From assembly GCF_016429015.1 (NCBI RefSeq), contig NZ_JAELTU010000078.1, positions 1-33,048 of the forward strand: 33,048 nt of DNA. The letters are read 5' to 3'. A program made the position numbers and the translations under genes. Below, in pieces: positions 1-8,099 of the stretch. The notes beneath the pieces were generated by a model. That model had not been told where the DNA came from and made no database searches. It saw only the letters and a list, made by a program, of their open reading frames with translations. Within the stretch, counting starts at the first letter, position 1. The number at the start of each line of letters is the position of its first letter. Source of the DNA: Rhizobium sp. ASV20. Its GTDB lineage: Bacteria; Pseudomonadota; Alphaproteobacteria; Rhizobiales; Rhizobiaceae.

Positions 1-2
1 AC

Positions 3-68
3 ATGGAGAGCCTGCGGGATATGATCGCGCAAACCGCGCCGCCCGCTGAAAGTGAAACTGGAGCCTGA
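3..68 (+). CDS. C-terminal fragment of an upstream gene (unidentified)
   Basis: An open frame enters from the left edge and stops with TGA at 66-68, one base before the ATG of the next gene. The readable tail (about 21 residues, ending PPAESETGA) looks like an ordinary charged protein C-terminus. The one-base spacing to the next ATG would fit an operon. Too little is visible to assign a family, and chance openness over this length cannot be excluded. Confidence 0.35.
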   Translation: MESLRDMIAQTAPPAESETGA

Positions 69-69
69 C

Positions 70-1218
70 ATGTCCGTGGAGTTTGACGTTGCTGTCATCG
101 GCCTTGGCGCGATGGGAAGTGCTGCTTTGTCTTCCGCTGCCGCCCGCGGCGCAAAGGCGATTGGCATCGAAGCGCATTTTCCGGCGCATGCACTAAGCTC
201 CTCACATGGCGACAGCCGCCTGATCCGCCTCGGCTATTTCGAAGATCCGTCCTATGTCCCTCTGCTGCAACGTGCCTATCAAAACTGGCGCTCGCTCGAG
301 GCAAGGCTGCGGGCCGAGATTTTGACCGTGACCGGCGTTCTGCAGATCGGCGCGCCCGACAGCAAGATCGTCAGCGGCACGCGCGCTTCCTGCGACATGC
401 ATGGATTGCCGCATGAGATCCTGGACAGGGACGCCATGAAGCGGCGCTTTCCGGCATTTGCACTTGAAGAGGGCGAGATCGGACTGCTCGATCCGCAGGG
501 CGGCTATGTGCGTCCGGAAGCGGCGATCATGGGCTATCTGAAGCTTGCGGCCGAAGACGGCGCTGTCCTGCATTTCGGTGAACGCGTCGTTGCCCTCGAG
601 CCCGATGATGCCGGTGTCACGGTCGTTTCGACGACCGGGCGATATCGGGCGCGCAAGGTGATCGTCGCGACCGGTGCATGGATTGCCGAGCTTGTGCCGC
701 AGTTGAAGGCACATGCACAGCCGATCCGTCAGGTGGTTGCCTGGTATCAGCCTAGGGACGGCTTTGTCGCCGAGCCACAGCGCATGCCCTGCTTCCTGCG
801 AGATGAAGGTGCTGAAGGTTCCTACTTCGGCTTTCCGGCAATCGGCATCGATGGCGTCAAGATTGGCCGTCACGCCCATTTTCGGGAGCCGATCGATCCG
901 AAGGCTCCCAACCCGCCGGTCAACGAGGCCGATACCGATCTGCTCGACAGCTTCGCCCATAAGCGCCTGCCGGATGCAGCCTCCTATCGCGTCCGGGCGA
1001 CGACGTGCCGCTACACCATGCTGCCGAGCGAGGATTTTCTTATCGACTCGCTACCTGGGCAACCAAATGTCGTGGTTTCCTCGGCCTGCTCCGGTCATGG
1101 GTTCAAGTTCACCAGCGTCGTCGGCGAAATCCTCGCGGATCTGGCGCTTCAGGGCGGCAGCGCGCTGCCGACCGCTCTTTTCTCGTTCGAAAAGCACTTC
1201 GGCCGCCAATCGGCTTAG
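70..1218 (+). CDS. solA: N-methyl-L-tryptophan oxidase / sarcosine oxidase-family FAD amine oxidase
   Basis: Predicted monomeric flavoprotein oxidase that demethylates N-methyl amino acids, giving the free amino acid, formaldehyde and H2O2. The ATG at 70 is preferred over an in-frame GTG at 52 because GGAG sits at 60-63, six bases upstream. That gives 382 residues, close to the ~372-390 usual for SolA and monomeric sarcosine oxidase. The N-terminal Rossmann FAD motif GLGAMG is at residues 11-16. The TTCRYT segment places Cys313 where this family attaches FAD covalently, and the late SGHGFKF motif is at residues 341-347. The substrate is not settled by sequence: N-methyltryptophan, sarcosine or a related N-methyl amine are all possible. 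It may be co-transcribed with the gene ending at 68. It converges on the cytochrome b561 gene with only 19 bases between stops. Confidence 0.85.
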   Translation: MSVEFDVAVIGLGAMGSAALSSAAARGAKAIGIEAHFPAHALSSSHGDSRLIRLGYFEDPSYVPLLQRAYQNWRSLEARLRAEILTVTGVLQIGAPDSKIVSGTRASCDMHGLPHEILDRDAMKRRFPAFALEEGEIGLLDPQGGYVRPEAAIMGYLKLAAEDGAVLHFGERVVALEPDDAGVTVVSTTGRYRARKVIVATGAWIAELVPQLKAHAQPIRQVVAWYQPRDGFVAEPQRMPCFLRDEGAEGSYFGFPAIGIDGVKIGRHAHFREPIDPKAPNPPVNEADTDLLDSFAHKRLPDAASYRVRATTCRYTMLPSEDFLIDSLPGQPNVVVSSACSGHGFKFTSVVGEILADLALQGGSALPTALFSFEKHFGRQSA

Positions 1219-1237
1219 CCGCCTTTTGGTGCACGGT

Positions 1238-1732
1238 CTAGCCGATGGTCATACGCCGCAGCACATCCGACCTGAAATAGAAGTGCTGAACGAGTGCGCC
1301 CAAAATATGCACCACGAGCACGAACCACAGCAGGGACTTGATCGGGCCGCCATGGACGAAGGCCGCGGTGTCGATGCCAAGATAATAAGCTGCCATTCCT
1401 GATAATGGCATGGCGAAGATCAGCGCATAGAGCAGAAAATGCGTCACGCTGGCGAGAAAGTGCAGGAATGTGGGTTGGTCGTCCGGCGCTGTCGGGACCT
1501 CGGACGTCAATCTCAAGCTGAGACGCAGGATCGCCAGCAGCAGGATGGCGATCCCGGCATAGGCGTGGATGTTGGCGCTGGCGATATCGGCCGATGTCGG
1601 CGTCTGGCCGTGGCGAATAAGGCGCCGCCACGCATTCATGCCGTCGGGAAACAAAAGATTGAAGAAGATGAGTATGGCCATAAGCCAGTGAAGGACGCGT
1701 TGCGGAACGGAATAGGCGGATCTGGCTGGCAT
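1238..1732 (-). CDS. Cytochrome b561 family protein (CybB-type)
   Basis: A 164-residue, four-helix inner-membrane di-heme b protein, predicted to pass electrons between quinone and periplasmic or membrane acceptors. The histidines expected of bacterial b561 are visible: His15 (VLHW) in helix 1, His56 (NIHAYAG) before helix 2, His98 (THFLLY) in helix 3, and His142 with His150 in the C-terminal HxxxAxxxHH-like helix. The start at 1732 follows AAGGAG with a five-base spacer. Length is near the family norm (~175). An Irr-like palindrome lies 13-30 bases upstream (see the regulatory entry), which would suit a heme protein. The physiological partner cannot be read from the neighbours. Confidence 0.88.
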   Translation of the reverse strand: MPARSAYSVPQRVLHWLMAILIFFNLLFPDGMNAWRRLIRHGQTPTSADIASANIHAYAGIAILLLAILRLSLRLTSEVPTAPDDQPTFLHFLASVTHFLLYALIFAMPLSGMAAYYLGIDTAAFVHGGPIKSLLWFVLVVHILGALVQHFYFRSDVLRRMTIG

Positions 1733-1745
1733 TGGCTCTCCTTAG

Positions 1746-1762
1746 ATTGGAATAATTCTAAA
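1746..1762 (-). promoter_or_regulatory. Candidate Irr box (iron control element) upstream of cytochrome b561
   Basis: The sequence ATTGGAATAATTCTAAA matches 12 of the 14 fixed positions of the rhizobial Irr motif TTTAGAA-N3-TTCTAAA as I remember it, with one half perfect. It sits between the start codon of the minus-strand b561 gene and a second TTCTAA half-site at 1775-1780. In that position Irr would act as a repressor of a heme protein under iron limitation. It is a short AT-rich match, so chance is possible. Confidence 0.4.
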
Positions 1763-1930
1763 GATAGAGCATGATTCTAACGAGAACCTGAATGCCGGGA
1801 TAGTCCGCCGCGCTTTGCTCCAGACAAGTTTGCCTGGCCGGAATGACGTCTCGCTTCTCGGCCCATTGCCTGGAATGGGCACTGAAGGGATACCCCGGAA
1901 AGCCATCGCGGCTCTCCGAGGGCATTGCCA

Positions 1931-3346
1931 TCAGCTCAACACAGCGCGGGGCTCAAGAAACGATTCCAGGCCGTACTCGCCGAATTCCCGACCCAGGCCG
2001 GATTGCTTGAAGCCACCGAATGGCGCGAGTGGCTCGTGTGGTGCGCCGTTGATGACGACCCGACCCGCTTCGATCTGCTCAGCCATCCGCTTCGCCCTGT
2101 CGACATCGGCGGAGAAAACATAGGCCTGCAATCCGTAGACCGTGTCGTTTGCGATTTCGACGGCGTGGGCTTCATCGCGGTAAGGGATGACGCAAAGCAC
2201 GGGGCCGAAGATCTCTTCGCGCGCAATCCGCATATCGTTGTTGACGCCGGAAAAGACCGTCGGGCGAACGAACCAGCCGCGATCAAGCCCTTCAGGTCGT
2301 CCTTCGCCACCGACGATCATCTCCGCGCCTTCCTGCTGGCCGAGATGAATATAGGACTGTACCCGATCCCATTGTTTCTGGCTGACCATCGGACCGATGC
2401 CGACGGCCGGGTCTCTGGTGTCGCCCACCCTGATCGCCGAGACCGCGATGGTCAGCCGCTCATTGACCTCATCCAGGCGGCTCTCGGGAACGAGAATGCG
2501 GGTGCCGGCAATGCAGGCCTGGCCGCTATTGGCAAAGCCCGCCGCCAGGACCTGCGGGATTACGAGATCAAGATCAGCATCATCCAGAATGATATTCGGG
2601 CTCTTGCCGCCAAGTTCGAGCGTTACCCGCTTCATGGTCATCGAGGCTGCCTGGAAGATGGCACGTCCGGTGGCCGTCGAACCCGTGAAACTGATCTTCG
2701 CGATGTCGCGATGGGCGCTAAGAGCAGCGCCGACGACATGGCCATAGCCGTTGACGATGTTGAATACGCCATCCGGCAGGCCTGCGGCGTGCAGGCATTC
2801 GGTGATGAGTTGAGTCTGGATCGCGCTCATTTCCGAGGGTTTGATGACCATGGTCGTGCCGGCGGCAATCGCTGTCGCCAGCTTGCTGCAGATGAAGCCG
2901 TAATTGCTGTTCCAGGGCGTAATGGCGGCGGCGACGCCGGCGGGTCTCATTTCCACGTCTGCATGGCCGATGCGGCGTCGGAACTCATAGCTCTTGAGCG
3001 TCTCAGCCATATGTAGAAAGGCCGTTGCTGCATGGGGCACGGAAAAGCCGATGAAGGACGCAGGAGCACCGTATTCCTCACGCATGGCATCCGTGAGGTC
3101 GGCCGCTCGGGCTGAAACGGCGTCATGCAAGCTGTGCAGCATAGCAAGGCGATCCGCCTTTGAGCTTTGCGCCAGGCTCGCGAACGCAGTTTTGGCGGCG
3201 CTGACGGCATCGTCGACGTCCCGCTCGTTTCCGAGGCGCACCGTGCCGATCTGTTCTTCTGTGGTCGGGTTGAAAAGGGGGGCTACTTCCGTGCCATGGG
3301 GCTGAACAAAGCGACCGTTGATGTAGATGGTGTCTATCTTGCGCAT
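1931..3346 (-). CDS. NAD(P)-dependent aldehyde dehydrogenase (ALDH superfamily)
   Basis: A 471-residue soluble aldehyde dehydrogenase oxidising an aldehyde to the acid. The frame is open far upstream across the LysR gene, but the ATG at 3346 is chosen because AAGGAG lies six bases before it and homology-like sequence begins there (INGRFVQP). Catalytic features are intact: the oxyanion Asn146 (TPWNSN), cofactor-binding KPSE at 169-172, FTGST at 220-224, general base Glu244 in LELGGKSP, and nucleophile Cys278 in GQACIAG. The C-terminal GGFKQSG loop is also present. It is divergent from a LysR regulator across 94 bases, a layout that usually means direct control. The substrate is unknown. It could use aldehydes from the neighbouring amine oxidase, but that is a guess. 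Confidence 0.93.
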   Translation of the reverse strand: MRKIDTIYINGRFVQPHGTEVAPLFNPTTEEQIGTVRLGNERDVDDAVSAAKTAFASLAQSSKADRLAMLHSLHDAVSARAADLTDAMREEYGAPASFIGFSVPHAATAFLHMAETLKSYEFRRRIGHADVEMRPAGVAAAITPWNSNYGFICSKLATAIAAGTTMVIKPSEMSAIQTQLITECLHAAGLPDGVFNIVNGYGHVVGAALSAHRDIAKISFTGSTATGRAIFQAASMTMKRVTLELGGKSPNIILDDADLDLVIPQVLAAGFANSGQACIAGTRILVPESRLDEVNERLTIAVSAIRVGDTRDPAVGIGPMVSQKQWDRVQSYIHLGQQEGAEMIVGGEGRPEGLDRGWFVRPTVFSGVNNDMRIAREEIFGPVLCVIPYRDEAHAVEIANDTVYGLQAYVFSADVDRAKRMAEQIEAGRVVINGAPHEPLAPFGGFKQSGLGREFGEYGLESFLEPRAVLS

Positions 3347-3440
3347 GCGCGTCTCCTTCATCTTTCCGATAAAGGTAAGTTGCGCTATTTGATCGCTGTA
3401 GTAGGACAAAGATGGACAGGCTGATAAGGAAAATCGCGCA

Positions 3441-4355
3441 ATGAAGGCAAGTCTTGCCGAGCTTGAGGCTATTGCAGCTGTCGCCCGCCACGGCGGTTTT
3501 CGGGCGGCTGCGCGCGAACTCGGCATGTCATCGTCGGCGCTCAGCCATGCCGTCGTCACGCTGGAGGAGCGTCTATCTGTCCGGATTTTCAATAGAACGA
3601 CGCGCAGCGTGACGCTATCGGATGCAGGCGAGCGTTTTGTCGCGGAGATAGCCCCCGCGCTTGCCTCGATCGACAGAGCCATCGAGAGTGCAGGCCTGTC
3701 CTCCGGCTCGGTTTCCGGCACGCTGCGATTGAACATGGCGCCTGGCGCCGCGCGTATGCTTTTGGTGCCACTTGTCCTCGAATATGGGCGGCGCTTTCCC
3801 AACGTCGAGATCGAGATCGTCACCGACAACGCCCTGGTCGACGTGATCGGCAAGGGCTTCGATGCGGGTGTGCGTCTCGCCGACGCTGTCCCGACGGATA
3901 TGGTGGCGATACCGATCGTGCCGACCATCCGCTCGCTCGTTGTCGGATCGCCCGGCTATTTCAGCAATCGGCCAAAGCCACTTACTCCAGGCGACCTTTT
4001 GCAGCACCGTTGCATTCGCGCTCGTATGGCAAGCGGCAAGCTCTATCGTTGGGAGTTCGAACGGCATGGGGAGACCATGCTGATCGATGCGCCGGGCAGC
4101 CTGACCCTCGACGCATCGGACCTTATGCTGACGGCCGTTCTAGACGGGGCTGGGCTTGCCTATATTGGTGAACCTTCCATGGTCGACCATATTGCAGCGG
4201 GGCGGTTGATTCCCGTATTGGAAGATTGGAGCCCGCCCTATCCGGGGCTTAGCCTCTACTTCGCGCAGCGACGGCAGATGCCCGCTAGGCTCCGTGCCTT
4301 GATCGATCTTATCCGTGAACAGGCAACAGATGGCAGGTCCCCACGGAAAGATTAA
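3441..4355 (+). CDS. LysR-family transcriptional regulator
   Basis: A 304-residue LysR regulator. Residues 1-60 form the winged helix-turn-helix: LAELEAIAAVARHGGFRAAA, then the recognition helix around SSSALSHAVVTLEERL and the conserved RIFNRTTRSVTLSDAG wing. The remainder is the two-lobed periplasmic-binding-like effector domain. The start is ATG at 3441, with only a weak purine-rich stretch upstream (AAGGAAAA). It is divergent from the aldehyde dehydrogenase and most likely regulates it together with its own promoter. No clear LysR T-N11-A box stands out in the 94-base gap. The effector is unknown. Confidence 0.92.
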   Translation: MKASLAELEAIAAVARHGGFRAAARELGMSSSALSHAVVTLEERLSVRIFNRTTRSVTLSDAGERFVAEIAPALASIDRAIESAGLSSGSVSGTLRLNMAPGAARMLLVPLVLEYGRRFPNVEIEIVTDNALVDVIGKGFDAGVRLADAVPTDMVAIPIVPTIRSLVVGSPGYFSNRPKPLTPGDLLQHRCIRARMASGKLYRWEFERHGETMLIDAPGSLTLDASDLMLTAVLDGAGLAYIGEPSMVDHIAAGRLIPVLEDWSPPYPGLSLYFAQRRQMPARLRALIDLIREQATDGRSPRKD

Positions 4356-4499
4356 ATTTCAGACAGGCTCAACGCTATATATTGCAGACTATATCGAGAT
4401 GACCGATCAAGGTGGCGGTCAGGCCACGGTCATCGCGCTTGACGATGCCGCCCGGTCAATCGTGCGCAGGCGAGCGAATAACTCGATGAGGAGTTTGTT

Positions 4500-5117
4500 A
4501 TGGATCAGAAGATCGAAGCCGTGCTTGAGGCCTATCATCAGCTCATCCGAGAAGAGCAGAGCAAGCCTCGGGAAATGCCGCCCGGCGGACGCGATGGCGG
4601 GCAGGATCGACGGCTAAGGGCCGTCGGCCCCGAGACCGGCCGTTTCATCAATATCTTGGCGAGAAGCCTGAAAGCGCCGACCATTCTCGAGCTCGGGACG
4701 TCCTTCGGCTACTCCGGCATCTGGCTTGCTGAGGCGGCGCGTGCCAGCGGCGGAAGGCTCATCTCCATGGAGCTGCATGCCTACAAGACCGAGTTTGCCA
4801 GGGAAATGGCTGGAAAGGCGGGGCTCACGGAGCATATCGATTTCAAGATCGGCGATGCCGTCGAGATGATCAACGCGCTGCCGTCGGGTGTCGACTTCGT
4901 TCTCCTCGACCTATGGAAGGATCTCTACATCCCCTGCCTTGAGGCCTTCTACCCAAAGCTCAATCCCGGCGCGATCATCGTTGCCGATAATATGTACATG
5001 CCGGCAAACGAAGACGTGAAACGCTATGGCGAGGCCGTTCGTGCCAAGCCGGGTATTACATCCGTTCTGCTGCCTGTTGGCTCCGGCATCGAAGTCAGCC
5101 GATACGATCCCGCATAG
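4500..5117 (+). CDS. SAM-dependent O-methyltransferase (family 3, caffeoyl-CoA/catechol type)
   Basis: A 205-residue class I methyltransferase with a good ribosome site (GAGGAG at 4488-4493, six-base spacer). The SAM-binding glycine-rich motif I is LELGTSFGYSGIWLA. An acidic residue at the end of strand 2 (SMELH) should bind the SAM ribose, and FVLLDLWKD with IIVADNMY matches the metal/substrate region of O-methyltransferase family 3. These enzymes methylate hydroxyls of phenolics or other small molecules, usually with a divalent metal. The exact acceptor is not predictable. It is transcribed alone; 144 bases separate it from the LysR gene and a strong hairpin follows its stop. Confidence 0.85.
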   Translation: MDQKIEAVLEAYHQLIREEQSKPREMPPGGRDGGQDRRLRAVGPETGRFINILARSLKAPTILELGTSFGYSGIWLAEAARASGGRLISMELHAYKTEFAREMAGKAGLTEHIDFKIGDAVEMINALPSGVDFVLLDLWKDLYIPCLEAFYPKLNPGAIIVADNMYMPANEDVKRYGEAVRAKPGITSVLLPVGSGIEVSRYDPA

Positions 5118-5122
5118 GCAGC

Positions 5123-5153
5123 GGCGGGCGGCCCCGGAAAGGGGCCGCCCGCC
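5123..5153. terminator. Bidirectional intrinsic terminator hairpin
   Basis: A perfect 13-bp GC-rich stem (GGCGGGCGGCCCC with its complement) closes a five-base GGAAA loop between two convergent genes. It starts six bases after the methyltransferase stop and ends nine bases before the hydrolase stop. On the plus strand it is followed by the moderately T-rich GGCTTATTG. Convergent placement suggests it serves both genes. Confidence 0.8.
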
Positions 5154-5162
5154 GGCTTATTG

Positions 5163-5921
5163 CTACTTGCCGGCGTCCTTGGCCGCCTTCTCGATCACGG
5201 CAGCCACTTTTTCCGGCTGCGATGCGAAGACGGCGTGGCTTCCCTTGATTTCGGTGACATCGCTGCCTGCACGTTTTGCCATGCTGCGCTCGAGTTCCGG
5301 ATTGATGGAGCGATCGTCACTGGCAACGACGGCCCAGCTCTTTTTGGCTTTCCACGCAGGGTTCTCGATCTTGGCGGTGAATGCAGCCTTCGATGCGAAG
5401 ACCTGCGATTTCGCCAGGAAAGCGGCTTCGTCCTTCGGCAAGTCAGCGGCAAAGTCGGCGGCGAATGTCGCGGGATCCAGGTAGAGGTACTGTCCATCCT
5501 TGGTTTCGCGGATGTTCATGCTGCCCGCCGGCTTCGAACTTGCGAGACTGATCAGGCTTTCGTCCTTATCCGGCTGGAACGCTGCGACATATACGAGGCC
5601 TGCGACATCCGGGCGATTGCCCGCTTCGGTAATGACCATGCCGCCATAGCTGTGGCCGACGAGCAGGCTCGGCCCGGTTTGAAGATCGAGCACGCGCTTG
5701 GTGGCGGCGACATCGTCGGCAAGCGAGGTGATCGGCTCCTGTACCACCGTGACGTTGAAACCATCCTTTTCAAGGATATCGGCGGTCTTGCGCCATCCCG
5801 AACCATCGGCAAGGGCGCCGTGGACGATGACGATATTCTTGACTTCGGCTGCATGTGCGGCCAATGCCATGGTGCTTGCGGCAAGGCCGAGGGCTGCGAT
5901 GGAAATAAAACGGGACTTCAT
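5163..5921 (-). CDS. Exported alpha/beta hydrolase (esterase-like, AB hydrolase-6 family)
   Basis: A 252-residue protein with a Sec signal peptide of about 24 residues (MKSRFIS, hydrophobic core, cut near AHAA). The start at 5921 has AGGAG with a seven-base spacer, so an ATG nine codons further upstream is not used here. The mature enzyme starts directly with the first core strand, IVIVHGALADGSGW (oxyanion His34-Gly35). It has the nucleophile elbow GHSYGG with Ser91 and a C-terminal GSHAVF with His229. This resembles the small salicylate-esterase/hydrolase group. The natural substrate is unknown. It lies 48 bases behind dipZ on the same strand and is probably in one operon with it, so an envelope detoxification role is plausible. 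Confidence 0.85.
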   Translation of the reverse strand: MKSRFISIAALGLAASTMALAAHAAEVKNIVIVHGALADGSGWRKTADILEKDGFNVTVVQEPITSLADDVAATKRVLDLQTGPSLLVGHSYGGMVITEAGNRPDVAGLVYVAAFQPDKDESLISLASSKPAGSMNIRETKDGQYLYLDPATFAADFAADLPKDEAAFLAKSQVFASKAAFTAKIENPAWKAKKSWAVVASDDRSINPELERSMAKRAGSDVTEIKGSHAVFASQPEKVAAVIEKAAKDAGK

Positions 5922-5969
5922 GATAGGACTCCTGTGTTGAGAGGTCATGCTTGAGGTGAAGGGGAAATT

Positions 5970-7742
5970 TCAGCCGAAGGTGAAGGCGTAGGCCTGAACT
6001 CCGGGGTCCAGGAAGCGGATTTCGAAGTTGCGGGCGGTGACGTCGCCCGACTGGCGGACGAGCTGGTAGAGCTTTGTCGCAGTCACCGTTCCATTTCCGG
6101 CGGCGTCGATATCGGAGCCGTGGTCGGCACCCGGCGCTTTTCCATCCACGGTCACCTGGAAGCGGATCGGCTTTCCGTCCGGCGAGGGACCGAGGACGAG
6201 ATGCAGGTCTCGGGCGCTGAAGCGATAGCTGATGCCGCCGCCTGCCTTGTCAAGCGATGCCTGCTCCGCACCGACAGTCCAGCTGCCCGCCAAACCCCAT
6301 TGGTTGAGGCCGGGATTTGCGACCGAATAGTCGGCGGCGGCATCTGCCTTAACTCTTTCCGGAGAGACGAAGCCCGTCGCCTGCTTGTAGCCGACATAGG
6401 TCTCGCCGGAGCGGATATGACCGAGGTCGGGGCTTGCTTCCGCCCCTTTTGCATCCGGCACGACGGGGCCGCTTTGAGCCATATCGCTGCCCGCTTCGCG
6501 CAGGAGATCCTGGATTGCCTGTTCGGTCTGGCGATAATTGCCTTCGCCGAAGTGCTGGTAGCGGACCTGGCCCTTGGCATCGATCAGGTAATGGGCAGGC
6601 CAGTAGTTGTTCTCGAAGGCGCGCCAGATCGTATAGTTGTTGTCGATCGCCACCGGGTAGCCGATCTGGAAATCGGCGATCGCCTTCTTGACGTTATCGA
6701 CATTCTTTTCGAAGGCGAACTCCGGAGCATGGACGCCGATCACGACGAGGCCCTGATCCTTATACTTTTCCGCCCAGGCACGAACGTAAGGGATGGTGCG
6801 GATGCAGTTGATGCAGGAATAGGTCCAGAAATCGACGAGTACGACCTTGCCGCGAAGCTCTGTTGACGTCAGCGGCGGAGAGTTCAGCCAGGTGACCGCG
6901 CCATCGAGCGAAGGGGCCGGGCCTGCTACAGGAAGGTCGCTGTGGAATGGGCGGGCCGCGTCGCTGGCGATCTTCATAGCACCGTTGCTGGCAACCTCGG
7001 TTCCCGTGACTGAAGCCTTGGGGTGCAGTTTCTCCAGCAAGGCCTGTTCGAAGGAGCCGGTGCTTGCATAGGAGAGCCGGGCGAGCAAGCCGGTGTCGAG
7101 ACCAAGCGCGATGGCTGCAACGCCGGCAAGAACTGCAGCCCCGGCGAACTGACGGATGCGTTCGCTGACACCGAGGGACTGCTTCATGCGGGCAAAGATT
7201 TTGCCGCCGGCAGACAAGGCGACAGCAAGCGAGGTTGCAGCACCGGCACCATAGGCGAGCAGCAGGAATGTCGTCTGCAGATTGGCTCCCTTCAAGGCAG
7301 CACCGGTCAGGACGAGACCCAGGATCGGGCCGGCGCAGGGCGCCCAGAGCAGGCCGGTCGCAATGCCGAGCACGAAGGAGCTTCTGACGCTTGCAGCGTT
7401 GCGCTGAGCGCCTGCGGCGTTCAGGAGGTTATTGCCAAGATCGACAACCGGCCGTGAGAGCACGGTCGCGATGCGGGGCGAAATCAGGCTCAAGCCGAAG
7501 AGCCCGAGCAACACGATCGCCGCGAGGCGGCCATATTCATTGGCGCGGATCGCCCAGGCGCCGCCGACCGCAGCCAGCGTTGCGACAAAGGCAAAGGTAA
7601 GCGCCATGCCCGCAAGCATGGGCAGCGTGCTGCGGACAAAGGGCTGTCCGGCGCGGGCAAAGACGAAGGGGAGAATAGGCAGGATGCACGGACTGAGGAT
7701 CGTCAGCGCACCGCCAAGATAAGCAATGATCAGAAGCGTCAT
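5970..7742 (-). CDS. dipZ: DipZ-type fusion: CcdA membrane domain + periplasmic thioredoxin-like domain + C-terminal domain
   Basis: A 590-residue inner-membrane thiol-redox protein. Residues 1-225 form a CcdA/DsbD-beta-like multi-spanning domain with the paired cysteines SPC19 and APC136, which carry electrons across the membrane. Residues ~275-420 are a TlpA/AhpC-TSA-like thioredoxin fold with the active site C310-I-N-C313 (WTYSCINCIRT) in the periplasm. Residues ~440-590 match the extra C-terminal region seen in DipZ proteins. Start ATG 7742 has AAAGGAA upstream. Such fusions deliver reducing power to periplasmic acceptors or cytochrome c maturation; the acceptor here is unknown. It heads a two-gene operon with the downstream hydrolase and is divergent from the hydrolase/two-component cluster across 357 bases. 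Confidence 0.9.
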   Translation of the reverse strand: MTLLIIAYLGGALTILSPCILPILPFVFARAGQPFVRSTLPMLAGMALTFAFVATLAAVGGAWAIRANEYGRLAAIVLLGLFGLSLISPRIATVLSRPVVDLGNNLLNAAGAQRNAASVRSSFVLGIATGLLWAPCAGPILGLVLTGAALKGANLQTTFLLLAYGAGAATSLAVALSAGGKIFARMKQSLGVSERIRQFAGAAVLAGVAAIALGLDTGLLARLSYASTGSFEQALLEKLHPKASVTGTEVASNGAMKIASDAARPFHSDLPVAGPAPSLDGAVTWLNSPPLTSTELRGKVVLVDFWTYSCINCIRTIPYVRAWAEKYKDQGLVVIGVHAPEFAFEKNVDNVKKAIADFQIGYPVAIDNNYTIWRAFENNYWPAHYLIDAKGQVRYQHFGEGNYRQTEQAIQDLLREAGSDMAQSGPVVPDAKGAEASPDLGHIRSGETYVGYKQATGFVSPERVKADAAADYSVANPGLNQWGLAGSWTVGAEQASLDKAGGGISYRFSARDLHLVLGPSPDGKPIRFQVTVDGKAPGADHGSDIDAAGNGTVTATKLYQLVRQSGDVTARNFEIRFLDPGVQAYAFTFG

Positions 7743-7885
7743 CGTCTTGTTCCTTTAGAAGCGATTGATGGCCTGGGACGGCCATGAGCCGTGTCCAGTA
7801 GTGACGCTATCTGCCGGTGGCGACGTATCTCGAATGTGTCTGGCGGAATGGAAGAATGTACCGAAATGTCGGCGTGTTCGACTTC

Positions 7886-7901
7886 GATACAATGCGATAC
7901 A
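7886..7901 (+). repeat. Tandem GATACA half-sites (pair 1), 10-bp phased
   Basis: GATACA occurs at 7886-7891 and again at 7896-7901, exactly one helical turn apart. Two hexamers as direct repeats at 10-11 bp are the usual layout for dimers of OmpR/PhoB-type response regulators. One such regulator is encoded 1.4 kb downstream in the divergent cluster. Binding by it is inferred, not shown. Confidence 0.6.
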
Positions 7902-7974
7902 AACTTGCGGATGCCGGGCGATTTCGCTGTGAACTCGGTTATTTGGCGGGGCTGCGCGGTCCAGAGGAGGGAAT

Positions 7975-7990
7975 TGTATCGGACTGTATC
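7975..7990 (-). repeat. Tandem GATACA half-sites (pair 2), inverted relative to pair 1
   Basis: TGTATC at 7975-7980 and 7985-7990 is the same hexamer on the minus strand, again spaced by 10 bp. Pair 2 faces pair 1, so the two pairs are arranged symmetrically between the divergent genes. The inner sequences also match (ATTGTATC against GATACAAT). Confidence 0.6.
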
Positions 7991-8035
7991 TCGGCGGCCC
8001 GCAGCTACATAGTCATTCAAAAGATGGCCGTCCAA

Positions 8036-8052
8036 GACACATCGGCGATACA
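8036..8052 (+). repeat. Possible third half-site pair, GACACA/GATACA
   Basis: GACACA at 8036-8041 and GATACA at 8047-8052 are 11 bp apart and end 47 bases before the start codon of the hydrolase gene, where a regulator could touch the promoter. One half-site is imperfect, so this pair is weaker than the other two. Confidence 0.4.
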
Positions 8053-8099
8053 TGCCGGTGGCTTTCTAGAGCTCACGATCTAATCCACAGGAGAGACAG

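Larger units (their letters stand above)
7743..8099. promoter_or_regulatory. Divergent promoter region with no convincing gene
   Basis: This 357-base gap separates dipZ (minus) from the epoxide-hydrolase-like gene (plus). Short open frames exist (for example 7817-8083) but lack ribosome sites and recognisable protein character. The region is instead marked by repeated GATACA half-sites, described as separate entries, and is lower in GC than the flanking genes. It should contain both promoters. Confidence 0.6.

Noticed and set aside
3347..3928. Long minus-strand extension of the aldehyde dehydrogenase frame (about 190 extra codons)
   Set aside because: It is antisense to the LysR gene, has low-complexity Ser/Arg-rich content, and a strong ribosome site with conserved sequence begins at 3346.
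7791..8083. Two overlapping short plus-strand frames between dipZ and the hydrolase gene
   Set aside because: No ribosome sites, no protein-like character, and the region is better explained as a divergent promoter with repeated half-sites.
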